A DNA stretch of 6,319 nucleotides from Candidatus Gracilibacteria bacterium CG2_30_37_12 (GCA_001873165.1 MNYO01000044.1:1-6319); one strand, 5' to 3'. Counted from the first letter of the stretch, positions 1 through 6,065 are shown. Notes: generated by a model not told the origin, from the letters alone. Translations and numbers: made by a program.

Positions 1-100
1 GGATGAGATTCTCGAAGTCATTTATCGATATTCCCGTAAGTCCACGGAATATCCGAGGAGATTTCATAGCTTTTTCGAGATTTGAGAGAGTGGAAAACAT
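1..100 (-). CDS. IS5-like (DDE_Tnp_4 type) transposase, N-terminal fragment, runs off left edge
   Basis: Only the first 33 codons are in the window, reading leftward from ATG at 100-98. The residues include EKAMKSPRIFRGLTGIS followed by NDFENLI. This matches the N-terminal helix-turn-helix segment of IS5-superfamily transposases (pattern RIFRxLTGIS..eF..L), and it resembles the better supported transposase start at the right edge of this window. About 15 of 26 aligned residues are identical, so the two are related but not copies of one element. The DDE catalytic domain lies outside the window. There is no Shine-Dalgarno sequence. A perfect 12-bp hairpin at 121-149 ends 20 nt before the start codon. 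The identification rests on a short segment, so the family is likely but the exact IS is unknown. Confidence 0.6.
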   Translation of the reverse strand, partial: MFSTLSNLEKAMKSPRIFRGLTGISINDFENLI

Positions 101-120
101 AAAGAAGATAGTCAGGATAC

Positions 121-149
121 AAAAAGAAGGAGATGAACTCCTTCTTTTT
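121..149. terminator. 12-bp hairpin upstream of left transposase, probable bidirectional terminator
   Basis: 121-132 (AAAAAGAAGGAG) pairs perfectly with 138-149 (CTCCTTCTTTTT) around a 5-nt loop. The stem carries A and T runs, so it can act as an intrinsic terminator in either direction; a further T-rich stretch follows on the plus strand. It lies 20 nt before the left transposase start. It could stop outside transcripts from entering the transposase gene, a known protective feature of insertion sequences, or it could be the end of another transcript. The GGAG inside the stem is not used as a ribosome binding site by any gene I can support. Confidence 0.6.
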
Positions 150-374
150 CTCTATTTTTCCATATTTTGCAAGTTTTTCTTTGGGGATTTTGGGATTTTG
201 GTTATTATGGAACGTGTTTAGTCATTCCTTAGTATAGAGAGTCCAGCTCTTATTTTACGAGTAAATGAAGAAAAAAACTGGAAATCATTTTTATTTACGT
301 ATACTCAATGAAACTTCTGTTTATAGAAATGAGAAGTTTATAAAATACCATTTACCTTATAATATTTCATATAT
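150..374. other. Gene-free stretch between left transposase and ribH
   Basis: I see no supportable gene here on either strand, even when UGA is read as Gly. The stretch is AT-rich. It should contain the outer end of the left insertion sequence, but I cannot place a terminal inverted repeat or target duplication. An 8-bp stem (311-318 with 332-339, 13-nt loop) lies just before the ribH promoter candidate. Nothing resembles an FMN riboswitch. Confidence 0.5.
358..363 (+). promoter_or_regulatory. Candidate -10 box for ribH operon (near-leaderless start)
   Basis: A perfect TATAAT lies 11 nt before the ribH ATG. Transcription starting 6-7 nt after the box would leave a leader of about 5 nt, consistent with the absence of a Shine-Dalgarno sequence. 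No good -35 match sits 16-18 nt upstream (the region reads AAGTTTA), so the promoter call rests on the -10 box and its position before the first gene of the operon. In AT-rich DNA this could be chance. Confidence 0.4.
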
Positions 375-830
375 ATGTCTGACTATAAAAGTAGTTTAAA
401 AAATATAGAATCTCTCGATAAAAACATACGGATTGCTTTTATTACAGGAGAATTCAATAGAAATTATACCGAGCAACTCGAAAATATAAACAAGAAATTT
501 CTCGAGGAAAATGGATTCAAAAACATTGATATGTTTCTCGTGCCAGGAGTTTTTGAAATTCCTGGATTTACGAGTAGATTACTCGACACCGACACATATG
601 ATCTCATTATCTGTTTTGGAGTCGTTATACGCGGAGATACTCCTCATTTTGACTATGTCTGTAACGAAAGTTCCCGTGGACTTATGGATCTCACGATGGC
701 ATATGAGACACCGATTATTTTTGGAATACTCACTTGCAATGATGAGGAACAAGTCAAAGTTCGTATAATAGAAACCTATGCAGTTTCTGGACTCAATCTC
801 TTATCGGAAATCGCAAAAATACCAGAATAA
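375..830 (+). CDS. ribH: 6,7-dimethyl-8-ribityllumazine synthase (RibH)
   Basis: RibH condenses 5-amino-6-ribitylamino-uracil with 3,4-dihydroxy-2-butanone 4-phosphate to give the lumazine that riboflavin synthase converts to riboflavin. The 151-aa product has the family's usual length and motifs in order: GEFN near residue 25, VPGVFEIP at 56-63, and GVVIRGDTPHFDYV at 82-95 with the catalytic His at 91. The segment PIIFGILTCNDEEQ at 113-126 matches the family's FGvLT region near the C-terminus. The enzyme family forms pentamers or 60-mers in the cytoplasm. It is the first gene of a three-gene flavin operon, with 37 nt before the next gene. It contains no UGA codon. The ATG at 375 gives the expected N-terminus and has no Shine-Dalgarno sequence. 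No other riboflavin-ring gene (ribBA, ribD, ribE) is in the window. Confidence 0.95.
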   Translation: MSDYKSSLKNIESLDKNIRIAFITGEFNRNYTEQLENINKKFLEENGFKNIDMFLVPGVFEIPGFTSRLLDTDTYDLIICFGVVIRGDTPHFDYVCNESSRGLMDLTMAYETPIIFGILTCNDEEQVKVRIIETYAVSGLNLLSEIAKIPE

Positions 831-867
831 TATCTTCAAATATTTTATTTACACCATTATTCGTAAA

Positions 868-1602
868 ATGTATACGCTTATAAAAGGGAAAGTTATAGAA
901 GGAAAAAAGCTCGGAAGAACGCTCGGATTCAGAACTGCCAATGTGGAAATAACGGATAATATCATAGCGGAGTGAACCTATAAAATCAATGGTTTGATAC
1001 ATGGTGAAATATATCGATGAGTTTGAGTATATCTCAAAAATAGTCTCGTATTTGAGGCACATTTCTTCGATTTTAATACTGATATTTATGACGAAGAAAT
1101 TGAGGTAATGGTACTCTATAAAATACGGGATAATAAAAAATTTGAAGGCCTAGAAGCACTCAAGACTCAGATTCAAGAAGATGTTGAAATGGTGCAAAAA
1201 ACAGAGGATTATGTTCTGACTTTTGGAACTTTTGACATCCTTCACCCCGGACATGAATACTATCTCAAGAATGCGAAAATGCACGGAGACAAGATCGTTA
1301 CTATACTCGCCACCGATGCAAATGTCCTCAGATTTAAAGGTCGGCTTCCGAGACATAATCAGGAAACGAGACTCCAAAATATACAATCATCTTTTAAATT
1401 TCTCGATTCTGTACTCATCGGAGAGTGAAATAATCCTTTCGGGTGGCTCGAAATCTATAAGCCAAAAGTTATCTGTCTTGGATATGATCAACTCTGATTT
1501 TCCGATAAGCTCGATGCCTACATAGAAAAAGAAAATCTCGATACAAAAGTTCTCAGAATTCAACCTTTCCGAGAAGATATCTATAAATCATCAAAATTAT
1601 AA
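868..1602 (+). CDS. Riboflavin kinase fused to archaeal RibL-type FMN adenylyltransferase; five UGA=Gly codons
   Basis: Predicted to convert riboflavin to FMN and then FAD. The 244-aa protein is continuous only if TGA is glycine (TGA at 973, 1018, 1024, 1426 and 1495). Residues 1-110 are a riboflavin kinase domain: GKVIEGKKLGR, GFRTAN at 20-25 (family GFPTAN), UGA-glycines at 36, 51 and 53 where the family has GvY and PGV glycines, the likely catalytic Glu63 in EAHFFDF, and IRDNKKFEGLEAL at 86-98. Residues about 115-244 are a small nucleotidyltransferase like archaeal FAD synthase RibL: FGTFDILHPGH (HxGH at 126-129), KGRLPR at 157-162, LGYDQ ending at 208, and a short YKSSKL tail. Ordinary bacterial RibF has the opposite order (adenylyltransferase first) and a different adenylyltransferase type. 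Start 868 fits the kinase N-terminus; an upstream in-frame ATG at 778 lies inside ribH. fpr-like gene follows after 3 nt. Substrate of the C-domain (FMN versus another nucleotide partner) is inferred. Confidence 0.88.
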
Positions 1603-1605
1603 TCT

Positions 1606-2280
1606 ATGCAACAACTTTCTTTCAAACTCACTAGTAAAAATAAACTCACACACGATGTATATGAACTTATTTTTACAACTCCTGAAACTATTCAAGTAGA
1701 ACCAGGACAATATACTCTGTTTATGCTTCCAAAGTCGAAACTCCGACGAGCATATTCTATCGGATATACGGACGGTCAGACTTTCACTTTCATCATCAAA
1801 CAAATTGAAGGTGGTGCCGGGAGTACCGAGATTTGCTCACTGGAGATAGGAGAAGAGATTATGGGAATGATTCCACTCGGACATTTCGTCCTCAAAGCTA
1901 ATACCACTCCGAAACTCTTTATCGGGACGGGAACTGGATTTGCCCCACTCTATTTTCAGATTCGCGCAATGATGGATACAGACATCGAAACTCCCCTTTT
2001 ATTTCTCTTCGGAGTTCGTAATGTGGTAGATATCTTCTATACCGAAATTCTTGATCAGATGAAGGAACAATATCCTCTTTTTAATTACCAGTTATTCCTA
2101 AGTCAAGAAGAGACAAAAGGAACGATTCACGGACGGGTGACTGATTTTCTCACTCCTGAAAATATTGCAACCTACGGAGAATTCTACCTCTGTGGAAGTC
2201 CCGCGATGGTAAAAGATGCGAGAGAAAAACTCGGGAATCTCGGAATAGAAAAAGAAAAAGTATTTTTTGAACAGTATTAA
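1606..2280 (+). CDS. FAD/NAD(P)-binding ferredoxin reductase-like oxidoreductase
   Basis: A 224-aa protein of the ferredoxin-NADP reductase superfamily, which moves electrons between NAD(P)H and a carrier through bound FAD. The N-terminal beta-barrel carries the FAD signature RAYSIG at 48-53 (family RxYS). The nucleotide-binding half has GTGTGFAPL at 107-115 and YLCGSPAMV at 194-202. It ends in EQY and has no Fe-S or haem domain, so it is a stand-alone reductase module. Its partner (ferredoxin, flavodoxin or other) is not visible here. No signal peptide, so it is cytoplasmic. It begins 3 nt after the kinase/RibL fusion stop and is surely cotranscribed with it, linking FAD synthesis to an FAD user. 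It contains no UGA codon and no Shine-Dalgarno sequence precedes it. The exact family (Fpr, phenol-hydroxylase-reductase-like or other) cannot be settled by eye. Confidence 0.88.
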   Translation: MQQLSFKLTSKNKLTHDVYELIFTTPETIQVEPGQYTLFMLPKSKLRRAYSIGYTDGQTFTFIIKQIEGGAGSTEICSLEIGEEIMGMIPLGHFVLKANTTPKLFIGTGTGFAPLYFQIRAMMDTDIETPLLFLFGVRNVVDIFYTEILDQMKEQYPLFNYQLFLSQEETKGTIHGRVTDFLTPENIATYGEFYLCGSPAMVKDAREKLGNLGIEKEKVFFEQY

Positions 2281-2282
2281 AC

Positions 2283-2314
2283 GATAAATCCTCTCCAAAC
2301 GGAGAGGATTTATC
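2283..2314. terminator. 14-bp hairpin terminator between convergent operons
   Basis: 2283-2296 (GATAAATCCTCTCC) pairs perfectly with 2301-2314 around the loop AAAC. It starts 2 nt after the plus-strand flavin operon ends and sits 20 nt beyond the serS stop codon on the minus strand. On the plus strand it is followed by TAAATTCTTTTTC, giving an interrupted T-tract; on the minus strand the T-tract is weaker (CGTTT). The symmetric position between convergent genes suggests it ends both transcripts. Confidence 0.8.
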
Positions 2315-2333
2315 TAAATTCTTTTTCAACAGG

Positions 2334-3632
2334 CTATAATACTTTCTTTCCTCCCATATAATTCTGGAGTACTTTTGGGATTCTTACGGTCATATCTTCG
2401 TTCTGGTAATTCTCCATAATAGCCACGAGCGCTCGTCCACAAGCAAATGCGGTTGCATCGTTGGTATGGATGAGCTCTACTTCGCCATTTGCTCGTCGTA
2501 CACGAGTCTGAAGCCGTCGAGATTGATAATCGGTCATATAATCGGCGGTGTGCGTTTCTCGGTATTTATTCTGAGCTGGAAGCCAAGCTTCTATATCGGA
2601 ACCTTTAGCATTTGGTTTCCCGATATCAAAAGTACATTTCTGGAGTTTCTGATACGGAATCTCCAGCTGTTGCATCAAATATTCTTGAATTCCTGAGAAG
2701 AGGAGATGTTCATTATGAGAGGTTTCAGCAGTCGAGAAACTCTCCATCTCCATCTTGTCGAACTGGTGCATTCGAATAATCCCTTCCATATCTTTTCCAT
2801 AGGTTCCTGCTTCCCCTCGGAAACTCGTCGCATACCCAAGGTATCGAACCGGCATTTCCTTTTCATCGAATATCTCACCCGCATGCATGGAACCAAGTAC
2901 ATGCTCCGCAGAACCTTGCAACCAGAGATCCTGACCTTCTATTTTGTACCGATCCTCTCGTGGTTCGAGTCGATCCATCGCATCATATGGAGCTGTCTTG
3001 ATCATATATGGAGGAAGTACTGGGGTAAATGGTTTATCGGAAACTTTCAATCCATGCTCTGCAATAATTCCAGCAAGGACATTTGCATCACTGAGTGTAT
3101 CCATTACCCAATTTATAAGGGCAAATTGGAGTCGTACGAGATCTCCTTTAAGATAAGCGAAACGACTTCCTGCGACATTGGCAGCACGTTCTTTATCGAG
3201 CCATCCACGAGCATTGGCGATATCCGCATGAGATTTCACAGGGAATGAAAAAGCAGGAATCGTTCCCCATTGGCGAACAATCACATTATCATCTTCGGTC
3301 AATCCTATCGGAGTATCGGCTGTTGGGATATTGGGAATCTTTTTATAGAGAGCGAGAAATTCTATTTCAATGGCCTCAGATTCCACTTCGAGAACTTGAA
3401 GTTGCTCTTTAAGAACCTTTGACTTCTCGATAAGAGCAGGTTTTGGTTTCCCTTTTCCCATCGCATCAGAGAGTTTATTTCTTTCCGCTCGGATTTCATC
3501 GAGATGCTGCTTCAGAGGAATACGTTTGTTATCGAGCTCGATAACGTGATCGAGGTCTACTTTCGTCACTTTATCATGAAGGGCTTTTCGAACCAAATAT
3601 GGATTCGTTCGGAGAATTTTAATATCGATCAT
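2334..3632 (-). CDS. serS: Seryl-tRNA synthetase (SerRS)
   Basis: Charges tRNA-Ser with serine, an essential cytoplasmic class II synthetase that works as a dimer. The 432-aa length is typical. Residues about 1-100 form the N-terminal coiled-coil arm that grips the tRNA variable arm (for example LDEIRAERNKLSDAMGKG). The catalytic core has SAEH at 241-244, motif 2 SFRGEAGTYGKD at 270-281 followed by IIRMHQFDKME, DYQSRRLQTR, and motif 3 ending in FACGRALVAIMENYQNED at 396-413, then YMGG near the end. Two differences from E. coli-type enzymes: the TAE serine motif reads SAE, and motif 3 reads NDATAFACGR instead of the NGSGLAVGR type, closer to the NAT form of eukaryotic enzymes. The motif 2 Arg272 is encoded by CGA. 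No UGA codon is used; the stop is TAG. The ATG at 3632 gives the canonical start MIDIKILRTNP. Confidence 0.97.
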   Translation of the reverse strand: MIDIKILRTNPYLVRKALHDKVTKVDLDHVIELDNKRIPLKQHLDEIRAERNKLSDAMGKGKPKPALIEKSKVLKEQLQVLEVESEAIEIEFLALYKKIPNIPTADTPIGLTEDDNVIVRQWGTIPAFSFPVKSHADIANARGWLDKERAANVAGSRFAYLKGDLVRLQFALINWVMDTLSDANVLAGIIAEHGLKVSDKPFTPVLPPYMIKTAPYDAMDRLEPREDRYKIEGQDLWLQGSAEHVLGSMHAGEIFDEKEMPVRYLGYATSFRGEAGTYGKDMEGIIRMHQFDKMEMESFSTAETSHNEHLLFSGIQEYLMQQLEIPYQKLQKCTFDIGKPNAKGSDIEAWLPAQNKYRETHTADYMTDYQSRRLQTRVRRANGEVELIHTNDATAFACGRALVAIMENYQNEDMTVRIPKVLQNYMGGKKVL

Positions 3633-3645
3633 AAAAATGAGCTGG

Positions 3646-3651
3646 ATAATA
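3646..3651 (-). promoter_or_regulatory. Candidate -10 box for serS (near-leaderless start)
   Basis: TATTAT on the minus strand ends 13 nt before the serS ATG, so the predicted leader is about 6-7 nt. No Shine-Dalgarno sequence is present between them. There is no clear -35 element. The 11-13 nt spacing matches that found before ribH and the surface-protein gene. Confidence 0.35.
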
Positions 3652-3774
3652 GCGCACGGGAAGAGATTTTATTTCGAAGTTTATACAGCCTTGGAATATG
3701 ATAGGATAGTAACTGGCTTTGCATGAACAAGAGATATAAACTTTTCCCGGAAGCAAGAGATAATATGGCACTCT

Positions 3775-3780
3775 ATTATA
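3775..3780 (-). promoter_or_regulatory. Alternative -10 box upstream of serS
   Basis: A perfect TATAAT on the minus strand lies about 140 nt before serS and just beyond the gmk stop codon. TTGCTT occurs 15 nt upstream as a poor and short-spaced -35 candidate. It would give serS a long untranslated leader, unlike the other starts here. Confidence 0.2.
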
Positions 3781-3803
3781 GAGAAAAACCTGTAAAAGCA
3801 AGG

Positions 3804-4379
3804 TTATTTGGAGAAAATAATATTCGCGAGAGTTTGTATCGTTTTATTGAGGTCTGTATTTACAATTTTATGATCATAAAAATCCTGTTCTTCCATCTCA
3901 ACCAGGGCATTTGCCAGACGAAGTTCTAAATGTTCAGAATGTTCAGTTCCTCGTCCCGAAAGACGAAAACGGAGCTCCTCAATCGATGGAGGGAGAAGAA
4001 AAAATGTCTGAACGGTATACGAGCGATGTTCTAGTAATGGCTTCAGATAAACCATTCCTTGGGGATCTATGATATAAAGAGGATATTTTCCGAGTTCCAT
4101 AATTCGCTCCAGCTCCTTAAATGTAGACCCATAATAATTCCCATGCACCAAAGCATATTCTATCATATCGCCAGAATCGATGCGAGATTGAAATTCTTCA
4201 CGCGAGAGGAAATAATAATGTTTTCCTTCTATCTCACCTTCACGTTTTGCACGGGTTGTAGTTGTCACAATCTTCTCGAGGCGAGATGTATATTCCTGTT
4301 GTAATACTTCCCAAACGGTTGTTTTCCCCACTCAGGATGGTCAAGAAAGTATCAAAATATGTGAATCAATTTGTTGCAT
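3804..4379 (-). CDS. gmk: Guanylate kinase, P-loop completed by two UGA=Gly codons
   Basis: Phosphorylates GMP to GDP with ATP in purine nucleotide synthesis and salvage. The true start is ATG at 4379, giving 191 aa. The N-terminus reads ILILS, UGA, PS, UGA, VGKTT, so UGA at 4343-4341 and 4334-4332 supplies glycines 13 and 16 of the Walker A motif GPSGVGKT. Under the standard code the gene would be truncated to begin at the GTG at 4331 and lose part of the ATP site. Downstream family features are TTTTRAKREGEIEGKHYYFLS (TTRxxRxGE-GxxYxF, GMP binding, about 38-58), EYALVHGNYYGS, YIIDPQG, the lid region SGRGTEHSEHLELRL, and the terminal HKIVNTDL. The canonical VIDVQG appears as IIDPQG. It lies 68 nt downstream of rnhB and 171 nt upstream of serS. 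No Shine-Dalgarno sequence. Confidence 0.95.
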
Positions 4380-4447
4380 AGTATAATAATAGGAAAATAA
4401 TTTCCGAGAAGTATAGAGAAAAGAGATAAAAAAGGAAATATATTTCT

Positions 4448-5065
4448 TTAAACCGAGAGTAATTTCTTAATAGGAGCATATGTTTTACGATGGACTTTCG
4501 AAGGACGATGAAGACTGAGAAGTTCTTCATGGAGACGAGTTCCATATCCTTTGTGTTTTTCGAATCCATAATCTGGATATACTTTCGCGAGTTCAATCAT
4601 CAGGTGATCTCGACTCACTTTTGCTAGGATGGAAGCAACCTGAATCTCTGAAACAAAAGTATCACCGCGAACAATGTATTGAAGTTTCTTGGAATCAATA
4701 TCGTCAAATCTATAATCATCTCGTCCGTCTATTTTTATGAGTTCAAAATTTGTTCCTATCTGAGCAATCACTTGTCGCAAAGCTTCTTGCATAGCCAAAC
4801 GATTTGCTTCCCGAATACCTACTTGGTTGATAGTTTGAGAACTGATAATTCCTACTCCACCGAAACATTCTCCCTTTTTTATAGATTCTTGGATCATTCC
4901 AAAAATCTCTTCCCGTTTCTTGGGAGAGAGTTTTTTGGAATCATTGAGGAGAGATGAGAATGGATAGGCTGTGTCCTTTCGGAGCGCACAAGCACCAGCG
5001 ACTACTGGACCAGCCCAAGAACCACGTCCTGCTTCATCAACTCAGAGAAGGAAAATTTGATGCAT
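4448..5065 (-). CDS. rnhB: Ribonuclease HII with one UGA=Gly codon
   Basis: Cleaves the RNA strand of RNA/DNA hybrids and nicks at single ribonucleotides in DNA. The 205-aa protein starts at ATG 5065 and reads MHQIFLL, UGA, VDEAGRG; the UGA (5044-5042) supplies the glycine that precedes I/VDEAGRG in the family. The DEDD active site is complete: Asp10, Glu11, Asp113 (in IDGR) and Asp136 (in VRGD). SILAKVSRD and YGFEKHKGYGT follow, then HRKTYAPIKKLL near the end. Under the standard code the ORF would begin at an internal Met (4897) and lose the first two catalytic residues. It starts only 9 nt after the stop of the upstream surface-protein gene, so the two are probably cotranscribed. No Shine-Dalgarno sequence; the start is preceded by AATATAATAT. 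Confidence 0.96.
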
Positions 5066-5074
5066 ATATTATAT

Positions 5075-5973
5075 TTACGGTAATTTAGTCCATGTGATAT
5101 TTACATCAGCTATTGTAGCAGGGGTTCCATTATAATTCAGAATCTTTAAAACTACAGTATCAGACGAACCATTTAAATAAACAACCTTTGATATATCTGC
5201 AATTATACCATTACCTACTACACCAACACCTCCGCCTCCCCTATTACAAGTAGTATTTTTACAAATACTTAATACCCATCCGGAAGAAACTCCACTATAT
5301 GCATTTCCTGTTATGAGATAACATCCTGGAACGGTTGGTTGGAATACCCCTATAGTCCCATTAAATCCAGAACCAACAGTAATCGACGAATCAATTGTAT
5401 ATCCAGTAACAGAAGTTCCACCACCTGTCGCTGCAGGAAAGGATGTCGTAGTAGTTGCCTCTCCTGCTAGACCTTGACTGGAAATTGATCCATTTACATC
5501 AAGTTTCACTACAGGAGTAGTAGTTCCGATGCCAACGTTACCATTATTAATGACTTCCAAATATGAATTATTATTTTTTGAAACTCTTAGAGGAACTCCC
5601 GAACTAGACGGTCCAATATTTACATATAAGCCATGGCCAGTACCTGCCGATAAATTTTGAATCTGACCTGCCCATGCAAGCGTATCTGCAGATAATACAT
5701 CAAGCTTTGTACTAGGATTCGCCGTCCCGATTTCGACATTTCCGGTGCTATAGGAGATATTCGCTCCTCAGTTGGTCCATGGACTGGATATGACACCACC
5801 GACACGACTATTCAAATCATTGACATTTCCAACAAGCGTATTCCAAAGAGTTGCAGACATTGGATCACATGCGACAACATTCCCCATGGAAGTCCAAGCG
5901 GCGGATACTATAAATACCCAGTTGCAAGAGTTAAGGAAGTAATAAGAGCGAGTCGTGAATAGAGATGTTTCAT
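5075..5973 (-). CDS. Secreted surface protein with GIGT repeats and C1q-like C-terminus; frameshifted in signal peptide
   Basis: With one base restored this encodes about 299 aa. The start ATG at 5973 gives MKHLYSRLALITSLTLATG, a good n- and h-region of a signal peptide. The frame then hits TAG at 5910. A -1 shift at the GGG at 5919-5917 (as if one G were lost from GGGG) continues as VFIVSAAWTSMG and completes a signal peptide with probable cleavage near VSAA. The rest is open to TAA at 5077-5075, with one UGA=Gly at residue 69. Two GN-V-x-IGT-x-x-P-x-x-KLDV repeats lie at about 78-93 and 145-160, a motif known from tail-fibre and surface proteins, often with endosialidase-type chaperone domains. 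The last 100 residues (VFQPTVPGCYLITG, SICKNTTC, ISKVVYLNGSSDTVVLKI) resemble C1q/TNF-like jelly-roll domains, which usually form trimers. Three Cys lie in that region. Exact role unknown; cell attachment is only a guess. The gene may be a pseudogene or the shift a sequence error. Confidence 0.72.
5917..5919 (-). other. Apparent -1 frameshift in a G run inside the signal peptide
   Basis: On the minus strand the codons GCA ACT GGG TAT TTA TAG end the signal-peptide frame. Adding one G to GGG gives ACT GGG GTA TTT ATA GTA TCC, which joins the signal peptide to the long downstream frame without loss. The site is a homopolymer, the usual place for replication slippage or a base-calling error. It does not form a classic X-XXY-YYZ slippery heptamer. 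Confidence 0.6.
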
Positions 5974-5984
5974 GATGGATAAGG

Positions 5985-5990
5985 ATTGTA
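5985..5990 (-). promoter_or_regulatory. Candidate -10 box for surface-protein gene
   Basis: TACAAT on the minus strand ends 11 nt before the ATG at 5973, the same spacing as the ribH -10 box. The predicted leader is about 4-5 nt. It overlaps the outer edge of an inverted repeat (5986-6030), so binding of a factor to that dyad, or cruciform formation, could affect this promoter. No convincing -35 element. Confidence 0.3.
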
Positions 5991-6030
5991 TATAGTATAT
6001 TTACAGCCAAAATATATACTATATTTACAA
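5986..6030. repeat. AT-rich imperfect inverted repeat upstream of surface-protein gene
   Basis: TATAGTATAT (5991-6000) is the exact reverse complement of 6014-6023, separated by 13 nt. The outer TTGTA (5986-5990) pairs with TACAA (6026-6030) past a 2-nt bulge. It shares the elements TTGTA and TAGTATATTT with the palindrome at 6066-6097. Lacking a T-tract, it looks more like an operator or a structural element than a terminator. Confidence 0.55.
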
Positions 6031-6065
6031 GAAATTCAAATAGACTTGTCCCGAAACAAAAAATG

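Larger units (their letters stand above)
3633..3803 (-). other. 171-bp gap between gmk and serS
   Basis: No supportable gene is present on either strand, even with UGA as Gly. It may hold a separate promoter for serS: TATTAT (3651-3646) close to the start codon, and a second TATAAT (3780-3775) farther up. The second box lies in a short palindrome, CTCTATTATAGAG at 3771-3783. No T-box or tRNA-like structure is evident. Confidence 0.45.

Noticed and set aside
3..221. A 72-codon plus-strand open frame at the left edge
   Set aside because: It is antisense to the transposase N-terminus and runs through the hairpin; composition is not protein-like.
222..374. FMN riboswitch before the flavin operon
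   Set aside because: The region is too short and AT-rich and lacks the conserved RFN-element segments.
868..1602. A set of broken pseudogenes (separate kinase and nucleotidyltransferase pieces ended by TGA)
   Set aside because: All five interruptions are TGA, most at conserved glycine positions, and family similarity continues across each one. The same happens in three other genes, so recoding explains it better than decay.
1598..1603. TATAAT 2 nt before the reductase start (and a similar box before rnhB) as promoters
   Set aside because: Transcription would begin inside the coding sequence. At 1598 the hexamer contains the upstream gene's TAA stop. Both are best seen as AT-rich gene junctions.
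2706..3248. A 180-codon plus-strand open frame
   Set aside because: It lies antisense within serS, which is unambiguous, and shows no family features of its own.
3723..3929. A 68-codon plus-strand frame in the gmk-serS gap
   Set aside because: Its second half is antisense to the gmk 3' end and it has no recognisable motif or plausible promoter.
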